Positions 50,870 to 59,685 of a stretch of 64,000 nucleotides of DNA are shown here, in pieces. Below the pieces are notes generated by a model. That model did not search any database. It saw only the letters and a list, made by a program, of their open reading frames with translations, and was not told the origin of the DNA. A program made the position numbers and the translations under genes. Position 1 is the first letter of the stretch. Every line of letters starts with the position of its first letter. The DNA is taken from contig NZ_JABAFY010000009.1 in the NCBI RefSeq assembly GCF_012843875.1, forward strand, positions 1 through 64,000, in the 5' to 3' direction. Source of the stretch: Desulfovibrio piger (GTDB lineage: Bacteria; Desulfobacterota; Desulfovibrionia; Desulfovibrionales; Desulfovibrionaceae).

Positions 50870-53440
50870 ATGACCACGACCATCAAGACTCTCAAACGCC
50901 TGTTTGGCCTGGAGCCGCGCATCAGCCGCGAGCAGGCCATGGCCGCTTTTGGCCGTCGCTACGCCTCCTTCAACGAGCTGCTCCAGTCCAATGCGGACCT
51001 GGCCGCCATCCTGGCCAAGCTGGACGTGGCCCAGCGCGGCGACAAGCATCTGGAGACCCATCAGGTACGGCGCATCGCCCGCAAGGCGGTCTTCCACTGC
51101 GAACGCATGGCGGCCTGCCTCAACGACATGTCGCGCAACCGCTACAAGGATCTGGAAAAAAGCGTGGCTGCCATCGGGCGGCACATCGAGAACGAGCTGG
51201 AGAAGCATACCCGCGGCGACGTCAATGCGCTCATCCTGCCCCTGACGGAAGTGGACGCCAGCATGGGCTACAGCGTGGGCGGCAAGAACGCCAACCTGGG
51301 CGAACTGAGCAACATGCTGGACATGCCCGTTCCCCCCGGCTTCGCGGTCACCATCCAGGCCAGCAGCCTGGCCCTGCTGCGTCCCAGCGGCCTGTTCAAG
51401 AAGATCCATTCCACCTTGTGCAAGGTGGACGCCGACGTGCCTCACAGCCTGCAGGACGCTGCCCGTACCGTGCAGAACCTGATCCTGGAAGCCCCTCTGC
51501 CCGAAGAAGTGGAAAAAGCCCTGCTCGACGGCTGGGACGAAGCTTTCGGCAAGGACAGCCAGGTACAGGCCGCCCTGCGCTCCAGTGCCGTGGACGAGGA
51601 CGGGGTGCAGTCCTTTGCCGGCCAGTACCTGAGCATCCTCGGCGTCACGCGCGAGAGCCTGCCCACGGCCTTCAAGCGCGTGCTGGCCAGTCTGTTCTCG
51701 CCCCGTGCCCTGGCCTACCGCGCCCGCAACGGCTATCCGCTGGACGCCACCAGCATGGGCATGTGCTGTCTCAAGATGGTGCAGGCCAAGGCGGCCGGCG
51801 TGGCCTTCTCCCGGCATCCCGTGGACCTGCGCTCCAACTGCGTCATGATCCAGGGCACCTGGGGCCTGGGCGAGATGGTGGTGGACGGCACGGCCACCCC
51901 GGACAACTGGCTGGTCTCGCGCGCCAACCTGCGCATCCAGCAGGAGACCATCGCCCACAAGGAGGTCCGCCTCGTGCTGGCTCCCGGACGCCACGGCGTG
52001 GAGAGCAAGGAAGAGGACGTGCCCGAAAGCCTGCGCAACGTGCCCAGCCTGTCGCATGAGCAGGCGCAGCAGCTGGCCTCCATGGCGCTGGAACTGGAAC
52101 GCCACTACCAGTACCCGCAGGACGTGGAATGGGCCGTGGACGAAGACGACCAGATCATCCTGCTCCAGACCCGGCCCATGGGTCTGGACGCCTCGGTCAG
52201 CGAAGTGACGGCCCCGGCGCTCTCGCACCTGCGTCCCCTGCTCAGCGGCGGCGAAGTGGCGGCCAAGGGCGTGGGCTGCGGCCCCGTCATCCATGTGCAT
52301 CCTTCGCATGACCTCACCCACTTCCCCGAAGGCGCGGTCATGCTCCTGCAGCACACCTCGCCCGACGCCATGGTGGCCATGCAGCGGGCCTCGGCCATCA
52401 TCGCCGAGACGGGCAGCCTTACCGGTCACATGGCGTCTGTCTGCCGTGAATTCGGCATGCCCACGGTCATCAACCTGCCCGGTGCCACCAGTTTGCTGGA
52501 AGAAGGCGAGGTCGTCACCGTGGATGCCATCGGCGGGCGCGTGTTCAAGGGCGAGATCCCCGAGCTGCTGGCCCTGCGCCTGCAACCCCGCCGTCCCGCC
52601 GCGGATACCCAGGCCCTGATCCTGCTGCGCCGCATCGCCAGCTACATCATGCCCCTGCATCTGGTGGACCCGCATTCGGAGCTCTTCAGCCCGGCCAACT
52701 GCACCTCGCTGCACGACGTCATGCGTTATGCCCATGAAAAAAGCTACAGCGAGATGTTCCTCATCTCCGACAGCGTCACCGAGGGCAGCATGGGCGCGGC
52801 CAGCCAGCTGGTCTGTCCGGTGCCGCTGGACCTGTACGTCATCGACCTCGGCGGCGGCCTCAAGAATCCCGAGTCCCGCCGCGTCACGCCCGAGGACGTC
52901 ATCAGCGAGCCCTTCGCCGAAGTGCTGTCCGGCATGCTCAATCCTGCCGTCCAGGCCCGTGGGCCCCGCCCCATCAACATGCGCGGCTTCCTGTCCGTCA
53001 TGAGCCAGAACATGAGCGGCGGCAACCAGCAGGGCGGCCAGCGTTTCGGCGACCGCAGCTACGCCATCGTCTCGGACCGTTACGTGAACTTCTCCTCGCG
53101 CGTGGGCTACCACTACGCCATCCTGGACAGCTGGTGCGGCGAGACCCTGAGCAAGAACTACATCCGCTTCGAATTCGCCGGCGGTGCGGCCGGCAGCGTG
53201 CAGCGCGAACGGCGCGTGCGCTGCATCGGGGTCATCCTGACGGAGCTGGGCTTTACTGTAGAAATAGTAGGCGACCGTATCCGCGCCCGCTACCAGAAGT
53301 ACCCCCGGCTGGATGTCCTCTCGCGCCTGGACCAGCTGGGCCGCCTGCTCATCATGACCCGCCAGATGGACATGCTCATGACCTCCGATGCGGCCGTACA
53401 CGGCTATGCCATGAAATTCCTCAACGGCGAATATCACTGA
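50870..53440 (+). CDS. PEP-synthase/PPDK-like protein with a non-standard C-terminal domain
   Basis: 856 residues from MTTTIKTLKR with AAGGAAG upstream. An N-terminal helical region (1-120) precedes the ATP-grasp pyruvate/PEP-kinase domain (about 130-440; VGGKNANLGELS, RSSAVDEDGVQSFAGQY, LLQTRP). The phosphohistidine swivel domain (about 460-565) carries candidate His520 in AETGSLTGHMASVCREFGMPTV. The usual C-terminal TIM barrel that binds PEP/pyruvate is absent; instead residues 575-856 form a different domain (DLYVIDLGGGLKNPESRRVTPEDV, MSGGNQQGGQRFGDRSYAIVSDRYVNFSSRVGYHYAILD). It probably phosphorylates something other than pyruvate. Monocistronic, followed by a terminator. Confidence 0.8.
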   Translation: MTTTIKTLKRLFGLEPRISREQAMAAFGRRYASFNELLQSNADLAAILAKLDVAQRGDKHLETHQVRRIARKAVFHCERMAACLNDMSRNRYKDLEKSVAAIGRHIENELEKHTRGDVNALILPLTEVDASMGYSVGGKNANLGELSNMLDMPVPPGFAVTIQASSLALLRPSGLFKKIHSTLCKVDADVPHSLQDAARTVQNLILEAPLPEEVEKALLDGWDEAFGKDSQVQAALRSSAVDEDGVQSFAGQYLSILGVTRESLPTAFKRVLASLFSPRALAYRARNGYPLDATSMGMCCLKMVQAKAAGVAFSRHPVDLRSNCVMIQGTWGLGEMVVDGTATPDNWLVSRANLRIQQETIAHKEVRLVLAPGRHGVESKEEDVPESLRNVPSLSHEQAQQLASMALELERHYQYPQDVEWAVDEDDQIILLQTRPMGLDASVSEVTAPALSHLRPLLSGGEVAAKGVGCGPVIHVHPSHDLTHFPEGAVMLLQHTSPDAMVAMQRASAIIAETGSLTGHMASVCREFGMPTVINLPGATSLLEEGEVVTVDAIGGRVFKGEIPELLALRLQPRRPAADTQALILLRRIASYIMPLHLVDPHSELFSPANCTSLHDVMRYAHEKSYSEMFLISDSVTEGSMGAASQLVCPVPLDLYVIDLGGGLKNPESRRVTPEDVISEPFAEVLSGMLNPAVQARGPRPINMRGFLSVMSQNMSGGNQQGGQRFGDRSYAIVSDRYVNFSSRVGYHYAILDSWCGETLSKNYIRFEFAGGAAGSVQRERRVRCIGVILTELGFTVEIVGDRIRARYQKYPRLDVLSRLDQLGRLLIMTRQMDMLMTSDAAVHGYAMKFLNGEYH

Positions 53441-53471
53441 TCCCCGGCGGAGGATCGTATTCTGTCACGGA

Positions 53472-53497
53472 AGCCCCTCCCCTGCGGAGGGGCTTTC
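53472..53497 (+). terminator. Intrinsic terminator after the PEP-synthase-like gene
   Basis: AGCCCCTCC/GGAGGGGCT stem with a 5-base loop, then TTCCTGTTCC. Confidence 0.75.
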
Positions 53498-53542
53498 CTG
53501 TTCCTCTCTTTCGGCAGAGTAGCCACTTTTTTGTGCGGATCG

Positions 53543-53573
53543 GGTTGCGGACGCAACCAAATAGCCTTAGATT
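53543..53573 (+). promoter_or_regulatory. Promoter with an overlapping palindromic operator before the MFS gene
   Basis: GGTTGCG-GA-CGCAACC (53543-53558) is a perfect palindrome around a central GA. TTGCGG within it (53545-53550) and TAGATT (53568-53573) are 17 bases apart, so a bound protein would block the promoter. Confidence 0.5.
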
Positions 53574-53612
53574 GTCTCGTCTCCCTCTCCCTTTTCAGCA
53601 AGGCGGTCTCCC

Positions 53613-54845
53613 ATGCTCCCTACGCTGCCCGAAAACGAAAAAAAACAGACCCTCTTCAGTCGCGACTTCATCCTGCTTTTCTGCATGGCCATGTGCAACA
53701 ACAGCTATATGGCCGTCTTCTACTGTTTCGAACAATGGCTGGAAGGCTTGCAGGTCAGCCCCAACTGGCGCGGCATCCTGCTCTCGGCCCTGTTCGCCAT
53801 GGTCCTGCTCTGGCGGCCCCTGGCCAGCATCGTGCTGCTCTCGCGCAGCAAGCTGCCTGCCCTGCTGGTCACCATCTGCCTTTCCAGCTGCATCATGCTG
53901 GCCTATCCCTTCATCCACGGGCCCGACAGCATCTGGCTGATCCTGGGCCTGCGCATCGCCCAGGGCATCTCGCTGGCGGTCTACTCCAGCTGTGTGGTGG
54001 CCGTGCTGGTCAGTTGCATCCCCAAGGGCCAGAGCGCCCGGGGCTTCGCCATCTTCTCCCTGACCACCCTGCTGCCCTATTCCATCATCCCGGCCGTAGG
54101 CGAACAGATCCTGCCCCTGCTGGGCGGTGAGCCCCGTTTGTTCGCCCTCATGGCCGTGCTGGCCATCCCCGCACTGTGCATGCTCGTGCCCCTGGCCCCC
54201 AAGCTGCGCAAGCCCGAGATCTCCGCCGATACGGCCAAGAACCAGATGACGCCGCGCGCCATCCTCTATTCCATGACCCACTCCGGCCTGGGCTGCATCT
54301 ATCTGGCCTGCCTTTCCTTCAGCATCATGACGGCCCTGGCCATCTACTTCATGAAGGGCCTGTGCGTGACCACCGGCGCCACCCCGGCCATGTTCTTCAT
54401 GGGCTACACCACCACCATCATCCTGGTGCGTTTGTTCGGCGGCCATGTGCTGGATACCCTGCCCCGCTACCGTATCGTGCCCCTCTGCGCCGTGGCCCTG
54501 GCCATCAGCATGACCGGTCTGGCCTGGGGCCCCCTCTGGGCCTTCCTGCCCCTGACAATCCTGTACGGCATCAGCCTGGGCCTGCTCTATCCTTTGCTGG
54601 CGGCCACCATCTACGACCGCTCCACGGACGCCACGCGCTCCATCAACTCCAACGTGATGATGCTCACCTTCGATGCCAGCGGCATGCTGGGCCCCCTGCT
54701 GGGCGGCGCCGTGATCCATGCCGGTTTCGGCTACCGGGGCGTCTTCATGGCGGCGGCCTTCATGGTGCTGTGCAGCGGCGGCTTCATGGTCCTCGACCGC
54801 CTGCGTCTGGCCCTTTGGGACCGCAGGGAACAGCGGAAGCACTGA
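53613..54845 (+). CDS. MFS transporter
   Basis: 410 residues, 12 predicted helices with the MFS layout: six helices, a cytoplasmic loop (KLRKPEISADTAKNQMTPRA), six more. Helix 4-5 contains LGLRIAQGISLAVYSSCVVAVLVSCIPKGQSARGFAIFS, and helix 10-11 GISLGLLYPLLAATIYDRST. Resembles the small-molecule exporter branch (YfcJ/arabinose-efflux-like). Substrate unknown. A palindromic operator overlaps its promoter, though no regulator gene is adjacent. Confidence 0.85.
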   Translation: MLPTLPENEKKQTLFSRDFILLFCMAMCNNSYMAVFYCFEQWLEGLQVSPNWRGILLSALFAMVLLWRPLASIVLLSRSKLPALLVTICLSSCIMLAYPFIHGPDSIWLILGLRIAQGISLAVYSSCVVAVLVSCIPKGQSARGFAIFSLTTLLPYSIIPAVGEQILPLLGGEPRLFALMAVLAIPALCMLVPLAPKLRKPEISADTAKNQMTPRAILYSMTHSGLGCIYLACLSFSIMTALAIYFMKGLCVTTGATPAMFFMGYTTTIILVRLFGGHVLDTLPRYRIVPLCAVALAISMTGLAWGPLWAFLPLTILYGISLGLLYPLLAATIYDRSTDATRSINSNVMMLTFDASGMLGPLLGGAVIHAGFGYRGVFMAAAFMVLCSGGFMVLDRLRLALWDRREQRKH

Positions 54846-54909
54846 TCCCCCGCCGCCCCGCCTGCCTGCCGGAAGGGAGGCTTGCCAGTGCGTTTTCCCG
54901 CCAAAACGC

Positions 54910-54941
54910 AGAAAACCACCCGATAGAACGGGTGGTTTTCT
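54910..54941. terminator. Bidirectional terminator between the MFS gene and the minus-strand gene
   Basis: AGAAAACCACCCG/CGGGTGGTTTTCT, a 13-base stem with a 6-base loop, followed by ATTTTG on the plus strand and TGCGTTTTGG on the minus strand. Confidence 0.92.
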
Positions 54942-55094
54942 ATTTTGCCTTTAAAAAAGGGAGGGAGGCCAGTCCCCGGCGGGCCGTCCGGGATGGAGCA
55001 CGGGCTTGCCCTGCGCCGCAGGACGGGCTCTGTCCCGCTTGCGCCTCGCGGGCGCCGCTGCCTTCCAGACCGGGACCGACGCCGCCCGAAGCGC

Positions 55095-55769
55095 CTAGCT
55101 TTCCAGCGCCTGGGCCTCCTTGCCCAGAATGACGAACAGCTGGCGCAGGTTCTCCACGGCCACCACGCGCGGGTTGCCCCCGGCATCGCTCACCCGCGCA
55201 CGCACGGCATAGCTGTTGCCGTTGCCGTGGTCACGCAGCACGAAGGGCACGATCCAGTCCTTGCCCTGGCGCACGGGCGTGCCCACATTGCGGATCTCCT
55301 TGCGGCCCATGGACACGGACTCGAACAGGGGCGCCACCCAGCCTTCCGTCCGGTAGTCCTGCACGCTCTTTCCGGCAAAGGCACCGGAAGCGATGCCATT
55401 GTGCACGAAGGCCCGGGCTTCGGAGACCAGCAGCTTGCGCACGCCCAGGCCGTTGTCCTCGGCCATGGCGGCCCCGGAGAACATCAGGGCCAGCATGGGC
55501 GGCAGCAAGGAAGAGTTCTCCGGCTTGGCGGCCTCCTTCATGAACAGGTCCACGGCCTCATTGAGGATGGCATCCATATCCACGAGCTGCTCGAAGCAGG
55601 CCGCATCCGCATTGTCCACGGCCCCGCCCGCCTCCACCACGCAGGCCCGGGCCGCATCGGACGAAAGGGCGCGGGCCCCGGCAGGCCAAAGGCACAGGCA
55701 GCACAAAAGCAGCGCACAGCACAGGATGCTGCCGCGGCAAAACATGTCATTGATGACTACAGCGCGCAT
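55095..55769 (-). CDS. Secreted protein of unknown function
   Basis: 224 residues from MRAVVINDMF, with GGAGG upstream. A Cys-rich hydrophobic signal (ILCCALLLCCLCLWPAGARA) is followed by a soluble domain with LFMKEAAKPENSSLLPPMLALMFSGAAMAED and a C-terminal beta-rich part (WIVPFVLRDHGNGNSYAVRARVSDAGGNPRVVAVENLRQL). No family is recognised. Probably periplasmic. Confidence 0.7.
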   Translation of the reverse strand: MRAVVINDMFCRGSILCCALLLCCLCLWPAGARALSSDAARACVVEAGGAVDNADAACFEQLVDMDAILNEAVDLFMKEAAKPENSSLLPPMLALMFSGAAMAEDNGLGVRKLLVSEARAFVHNGIASGAFAGKSVQDYRTEGWVAPLFESVSMGRKEIRNVGTPVRQGKDWIVPFVLRDHGNGNSYAVRARVSDAGGNPRVVAVENLRQLFVILGKEAQALES

Positions 55770-56065
55770 GGCACGCCTCCTTGCGGGCACGGGCCCGCCG
55801 TTAGAACCGGGACATCCCGGCGGACCGGGAGGGGCCGCCAAGGCTCCCTTGCCCGGCGTGTGAAAAAGGGGAGCCGCCCGAAGGCACTCCCCCTCTTTGC
55901 CTTGAAATGTGAGAATCGTGAAACTGCCGGAACTCCGGCCGGATCCGGCCTGCCGCGAAAGGACATCCTTCCCGCATGGCCGTATGACCGGAGACGGCTG
56001 CCATACCGCCCTGCCTCCGCCCTTTCCGTTCCCCTGCTTGCGGGAACGGGCCGGACGTCGTCTCC

Positions 56066-57616
56066 CTAACGGGACGGGGCCGGTGCGGGCAGTACGGGAC
56101 CGCCGGCCGAAGCGCCTCCCGTTGCCGGGGGCTGGGCCGCAGGCATGGGCACGGACGCGGGCGCCGCAGGTGTTTGCGGGGCCGCGAGGGCCGGAGGCGT
56201 GACCGTCCCGCCGACGGCAGGCCCCTGCGCGGGCAGGGCCGCCGGAGCAGTCCCTTGCGGAGCGACCGCCGGTGCCGCTACCGGAACAGCCGGGGCAACA
56301 GGCGCGCTCCCGCCGGCCGCAGCCGGAAGTGCCGGAGCTGCCGCCGGACGGGGCCGGGCCTGCTTGGGGCCGGGCCGCAGGGGAACATCATTGACGGCAG
56401 GGGCCGCAGGCTGTTCCGCCGCCGCCTTGCCGCTGGCGATCCGGGTGCAACGGCCCGCCATGTCACGCAACGCGGCGGAACCGGCGCGGACGGTGGCCAG
56501 AGCCTTGCTGTCCTGCTGCAGGCGGCGGCCCACCCACTGGGCCACGAACAGCAGGCTGTCGTCATCCAGGGCGGCACCGGCATGACGGCGGATGTCGCCC
56601 ACCAGAGCATGCTGGGCCGCCGTGCGGGCATCCATGGCCTGACGGTAACGGCCCGTGATGTCGTCCACCCGCAGCTGCGCCGTGGCGATGGCGGCGGCAT
56701 CGTTGCGCTGCCGGGCCTCGTCCAGCTCGAACACCGTGCCGGCCATGCGACCGTAGATGTCCAGCGATTCCTGCAACAGGCGCTCGCTCTCGGCCAGCCG
56801 TGCGCTCAGGTCCGGTACGGCGGCCACGCCGTCCAGGGCAGCGGCCCAGGCGTTCAGACGCCCGGCAAGGGCCATGTGCAGCTGCCGCTTTTGCAGGTCG
56901 CTCCAGTTGCGTTCCGTGCACTGGCGGTCAAGGCTGTCCAGGAAGCGGTCGGCATAGATGGTGTACAGGCTGCGCAGCATGTCGGGATGGAAGGCATAGC
57001 GCAGCACCGCGGCACGGCTGCCGCCGGCCAGGCCCGTCAGCTTGACGCCATAGCGCTGGTTGAGGGACGGCAGGCTCAGATCGAGACCGCTGCCCTGGAA
57101 GCGCTCCAGCACATGTCCGGCAAGGTCATCCACGAAAGCGGGCTGCACACGGCTGTCCGCAGGATACTGGCGCTTTTGGGCTTCCTGCCCTGCGGGGACG
57201 GGCGCGACGGCCCCGGGCGACACGAAGTCCGTCCTGACCAGGGCACTGACCGTCCCCTGCACCGTGGGACCGGCCAGCGTGCCCGGCTCCGTGGCGGGCG
57301 TGGCCACCGACGGCGGGGGCGGGGGAGGCGTCTCGCGCAGCAGGTTCATGAGGGGCGCCAGGGCCGTGCCTTCCAGCTTCGCATCCAGCCAGGTCACGGC
57401 GTCCTTGCGCCAGGCATCGCGGGTGGCATCGTCACGGGTCAGCCACACGGCGGCCCCGGCCACCAGCAAAAGGGCCAGCAGGGCCAGACAGCCCAGCTTG
57501 TGTCCGCCGCGTGACGTCCTGGGGGCGGGCAGGTCATCCAGCCGTCCGCCGGACGGGGACGCGGAGGCGGGGGTAGCGAACCGGCTTTGTACCGGTGCCT
57601 TGGTTTCCAGTTTCAT
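56066..57616 (-). CDS. Single-span envelope protein with a Pro/Ala-rich C-terminus
   Basis: 516 residues from MKLETKAPVQSRF, with GGAGG upstream. One helix at about 41-60 (LGCLALLALLLVAGAAVWL) follows a cytoplasmic N-terminus, a Pro-rich linker (ETPPPPPPSVATPATEPG), a helical periplasmic domain of about 250 residues (LRYAFHPDMLRSLYTIYADRFLDSLDRQ, LQESLDIYGRMAGTVFELDEARQRND) and a 130-residue Ala/Pro tail. Family unknown; the layout suggests an envelope scaffold. The unusual base composition of the tail makes exact homology hard to judge. Confidence 0.72.
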   Translation of the reverse strand: MKLETKAPVQSRFATPASASPSGGRLDDLPAPRTSRGGHKLGCLALLALLLVAGAAVWLTRDDATRDAWRKDAVTWLDAKLEGTALAPLMNLLRETPPPPPPSVATPATEPGTLAGPTVQGTVSALVRTDFVSPGAVAPVPAGQEAQKRQYPADSRVQPAFVDDLAGHVLERFQGSGLDLSLPSLNQRYGVKLTGLAGGSRAAVLRYAFHPDMLRSLYTIYADRFLDSLDRQCTERNWSDLQKRQLHMALAGRLNAWAAALDGVAAVPDLSARLAESERLLQESLDIYGRMAGTVFELDEARQRNDAAAIATAQLRVDDITGRYRQAMDARTAAQHALVGDIRRHAGAALDDDSLLFVAQWVGRRLQQDSKALATVRAGSAALRDMAGRCTRIASGKAAAEQPAAPAVNDVPLRPGPKQARPRPAAAPALPAAAGGSAPVAPAVPVAAPAVAPQGTAPAALPAQGPAVGGTVTPPALAAPQTPAAPASVPMPAAQPPATGGASAGGPVLPAPAPSR

Positions 57617-57944
57617 GCAGGACCTCCGGGCGGCGGGAAGGCACGCCCATAAAAACTCGCTGCCGACGGTACGGCAGGCTGTGGGCATGCTAGCATCCCG
57701 GCACACGGCTGTGAAGGCATTTTGCGCTGCCCTCCCCGCCGCTGCCCGGCGGGCCCGATGCGCCTTGGGCCCCTGCATGGCCCGAAGTTTTTGTTCCTGG
57801 AGAATGCGCTCCAGCCGCCCCGGGGGACAGCCTGAAACAAAAATCGTGCCAACTGCCTGTTTTTCCGAAAAACCCCTCTCTTCCCCGGCGGGCATGGACG
57901 CCCCGGCAGCCGCACCGGCAGCGGGAAAAAAGCATTTCCCTCTG
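57617..57944. other. Divergent intergenic stretch upstream of cstA
   Basis: 328 bases with no supported gene. The minus-strand frame continuing into the 516-residue gene has no ribosome site. Followed by the possible cstA promoter. Confidence 0.55.
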
Positions 57945-57973
57945 TTGACGCCCCCCTTTCGCCATGCTAATCA
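57945..57973 (+). promoter_or_regulatory. Possible promoter of cstA
   Basis: TTGACG (57945-57950), 17 bases, TAATCA (57968-57973), preceded by TGC as in an extended -10. Confidence 0.45.
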
Positions 57974-57992
57974 CGAACCCCTACTAACAATG

Positions 57993-58021
57993 GGCAGCCG
58001 GACGCCAAAGGCACGGCTGCC
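57993..58021 (+). other. Leader hairpin of cstA
   Basis: GGCAGCCG/CGGCTGCC with a 13-base loop, in the 5' leader and 45 bases before the ATG; possible post-transcriptional control site. Confidence 0.4.
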
Positions 58022-58065
58022 GCTTTCACCTTTTAACCGGAATAGCCGCAGAGGGAGCGGATACT

Positions 58066-59499
58066 ATGCCGAATTACGTTTACTTTCTTCTTGCCGTAGC
58101 CGGCCTCATCGTGGGCTACATCATCTACGGTTCCATCGTCGCCAAAATCTTCGGTGCGGACGAAAACCGCCCCACCCCCGCCAAGACCATGGCCGACGGC
58201 GTCGACTACGTCGAAATGCCCATGTGGAAGGTCTGGCTCATCCAGCTGCTGAACATCGCCGGTGTGGGCCCCGTCTTCGGCCCCATCCTGGGCGCCCTGT
58301 ACGGCCCCAGCGCCCTGCTGTGGATCGTTATCGGCACCATCTTCGCCGGTGCCGTGCATGACTACTTCTCCGGCATGCTCTCCGTGCGTTACAAGGGCGC
58401 CAACGTGCCCACCATCGTGGGTTACAACCTGGGCAACGTGGCCAAGCAGGTGATGCGCGTGTTCGCCGTCATCCTCCTGCTGCTCGTGGGCGTGGTCTTC
58501 GTGGCCGCTCCCGCCGGCCTGCTGGCCAAGCTGACTCCCGACTACATGGACCAGATGTTCTGGGTCGCCGTCATCTTCGCCTACTACTTCCTGGCCACCA
58601 TCCTGCCCATCGACAAGATCATCGGCCGCCTCTACCCCCTGTTCGGCGCCGTGCTGATCATCATGGCCGTGGGCATGACCGTGACCATGTTCACCAACGG
58701 TTGCGAGTTCTACAACTGGGCCTCCTTCCCCAATAACCATCCCCAGCAGCTGCCCATCTTCCCGCTGGTGTTCATCACCATCGCCTGCGGCGCCCTGTCC
58801 GGCTTCCACGCCACCCAGTCGCCCCTGATGTCCCGCTGCCTGTCCAATGAAAAGCAGGGCAAGGCCGTGTTCTACGGCGGCATGGTGGCCGAAGGCTTCA
58901 TCGGCCTCGTGTGGGCCACCGTGGGCATGACCTTCTACACCAGCCCCGAAGCCCTGGCCGCTGCCGGCGGTCCCGCCAACGTGGTCAACGAGACCGCCCG
59001 CGCCCTCATGGGCCCCGTCGGCGGCGTGCTGGCCATCCTGGGCGTGGTGGCCCTGCCCGTCACCTCCGGTGACACGGCCTTCCGTGCCGCCCGCCTGACC
59101 ATCGCCGAAATGTTCAACTTCAAGCAGTCCGCCATCCCGGCCCGTCTGGCCATCGCCATCCCGATCTTCGCCATCGGCGTGGTGCTGAACTTCGTGGACT
59201 TCAATGTGATCTGGCGCTACTTCGGCTTCGCCAACCAGGCCCTGGCCGCCATCATGCTCTGGGCCTCCGGCGCCTACCTGTACCGCAAGCATCGTCTGCA
59301 CTGGATCTGCACCGTGCCCGCCACCTTCATGACGGCCGTGTGTATCTCCTACATCTGCTATGAGCCCAAGATGGGCTTTGGCATGGGCATCGAGATCGCC
59401 GACATCATCGGCGTGATCGTGGCCGTCGTCAGCCTGGTCGCCTTCCTGGCTCTGGGCCGCAAGCCCATCGCCGGTGCTCCCAGCATCGACGAAGTGTAG
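58066..59499 (+). CDS. cstA: CstA-family pyruvate/peptide transporter
   Basis: 477 residues with about 13-14 helices, much shorter than E. coli CstA (about 700), as in the compact CstA type of anaerobes. Conserved words: IAGVGPVFGPILGALYGPSALLWIVIGTIFAGAVHDYFSGMLSVR, GALSGFHATQSPLMSRCLSNEKQG and VTSGDTAFRAARLTIAE. The family imports pyruvate or peptides under carbon limitation. In a Desulfovibrio pyruvate uptake or release would fit. Ribosome site AGGGAGCGG. Confidence 0.92.
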   Translation: MPNYVYFLLAVAGLIVGYIIYGSIVAKIFGADENRPTPAKTMADGVDYVEMPMWKVWLIQLLNIAGVGPVFGPILGALYGPSALLWIVIGTIFAGAVHDYFSGMLSVRYKGANVPTIVGYNLGNVAKQVMRVFAVILLLLVGVVFVAAPAGLLAKLTPDYMDQMFWVAVIFAYYFLATILPIDKIIGRLYPLFGAVLIIMAVGMTVTMFTNGCEFYNWASFPNNHPQQLPIFPLVFITIACGALSGFHATQSPLMSRCLSNEKQGKAVFYGGMVAEGFIGLVWATVGMTFYTSPEALAAAGGPANVVNETARALMGPVGGVLAILGVVALPVTSGDTAFRAARLTIAEMFNFKQSAIPARLAIAIPIFAIGVVLNFVDFNVIWRYFGFANQALAAIMLWASGAYLYRKHRLHWICTVPATFMTAVCISYICYEPKMGFGMGIEIADIIGVIVAVVSLVAFLALGRKPIAGAPSIDEV

Positions 59500-59524
59500 C
59501 GCTCACCGCTCCACAGCCACGCAC

Positions 59525-59553
59525 AAGGGCAGGGATCTTCCCTGCCCTTTTTT
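59525..59553 (+). terminator. Intrinsic terminator after cstA
   Basis: AAGGGCAGGGA-TCT-TCCCTGCCCTT followed by a run of T. Confidence 0.96.
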
Positions 59554-59593
59554 CGTGCCGACGGTACGGCGCGCCCGGCCTGACCGCCCGGCA

Positions 59594-59622
59594 TTGCGCC
59601 GTGCCCTGAGGCAGCGTATAAC
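59594..59622 (+). promoter_or_regulatory. Sigma-70-type promoter of thiD
   Basis: TTGCGC (59594-59599), 17 bases, TATAAC (59617-59622), about 64 bases before the ATG. No TPP riboswitch words were seen in the short leader. Confidence 0.65.
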
Positions 59623-59685
59623 CCTGCTGTCCGGCCGCTTGTGTCCTACGGCCGTCAGACCGCCATCACAGAACAGGAGATATCC

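Noticed and set aside
48270-53437. Minus-strand open frames of 862 and 919 codons
   Set aside because: They are complements of the sigma-54 activator and the PEP-synthase-like gene, both of which have full domain support.
59500-59685. Possible TPP riboswitch upstream of thiD
   Set aside because: The CTGAGA and ACCTGAT words of the thi box are absent and the leader is only about 60 bases.
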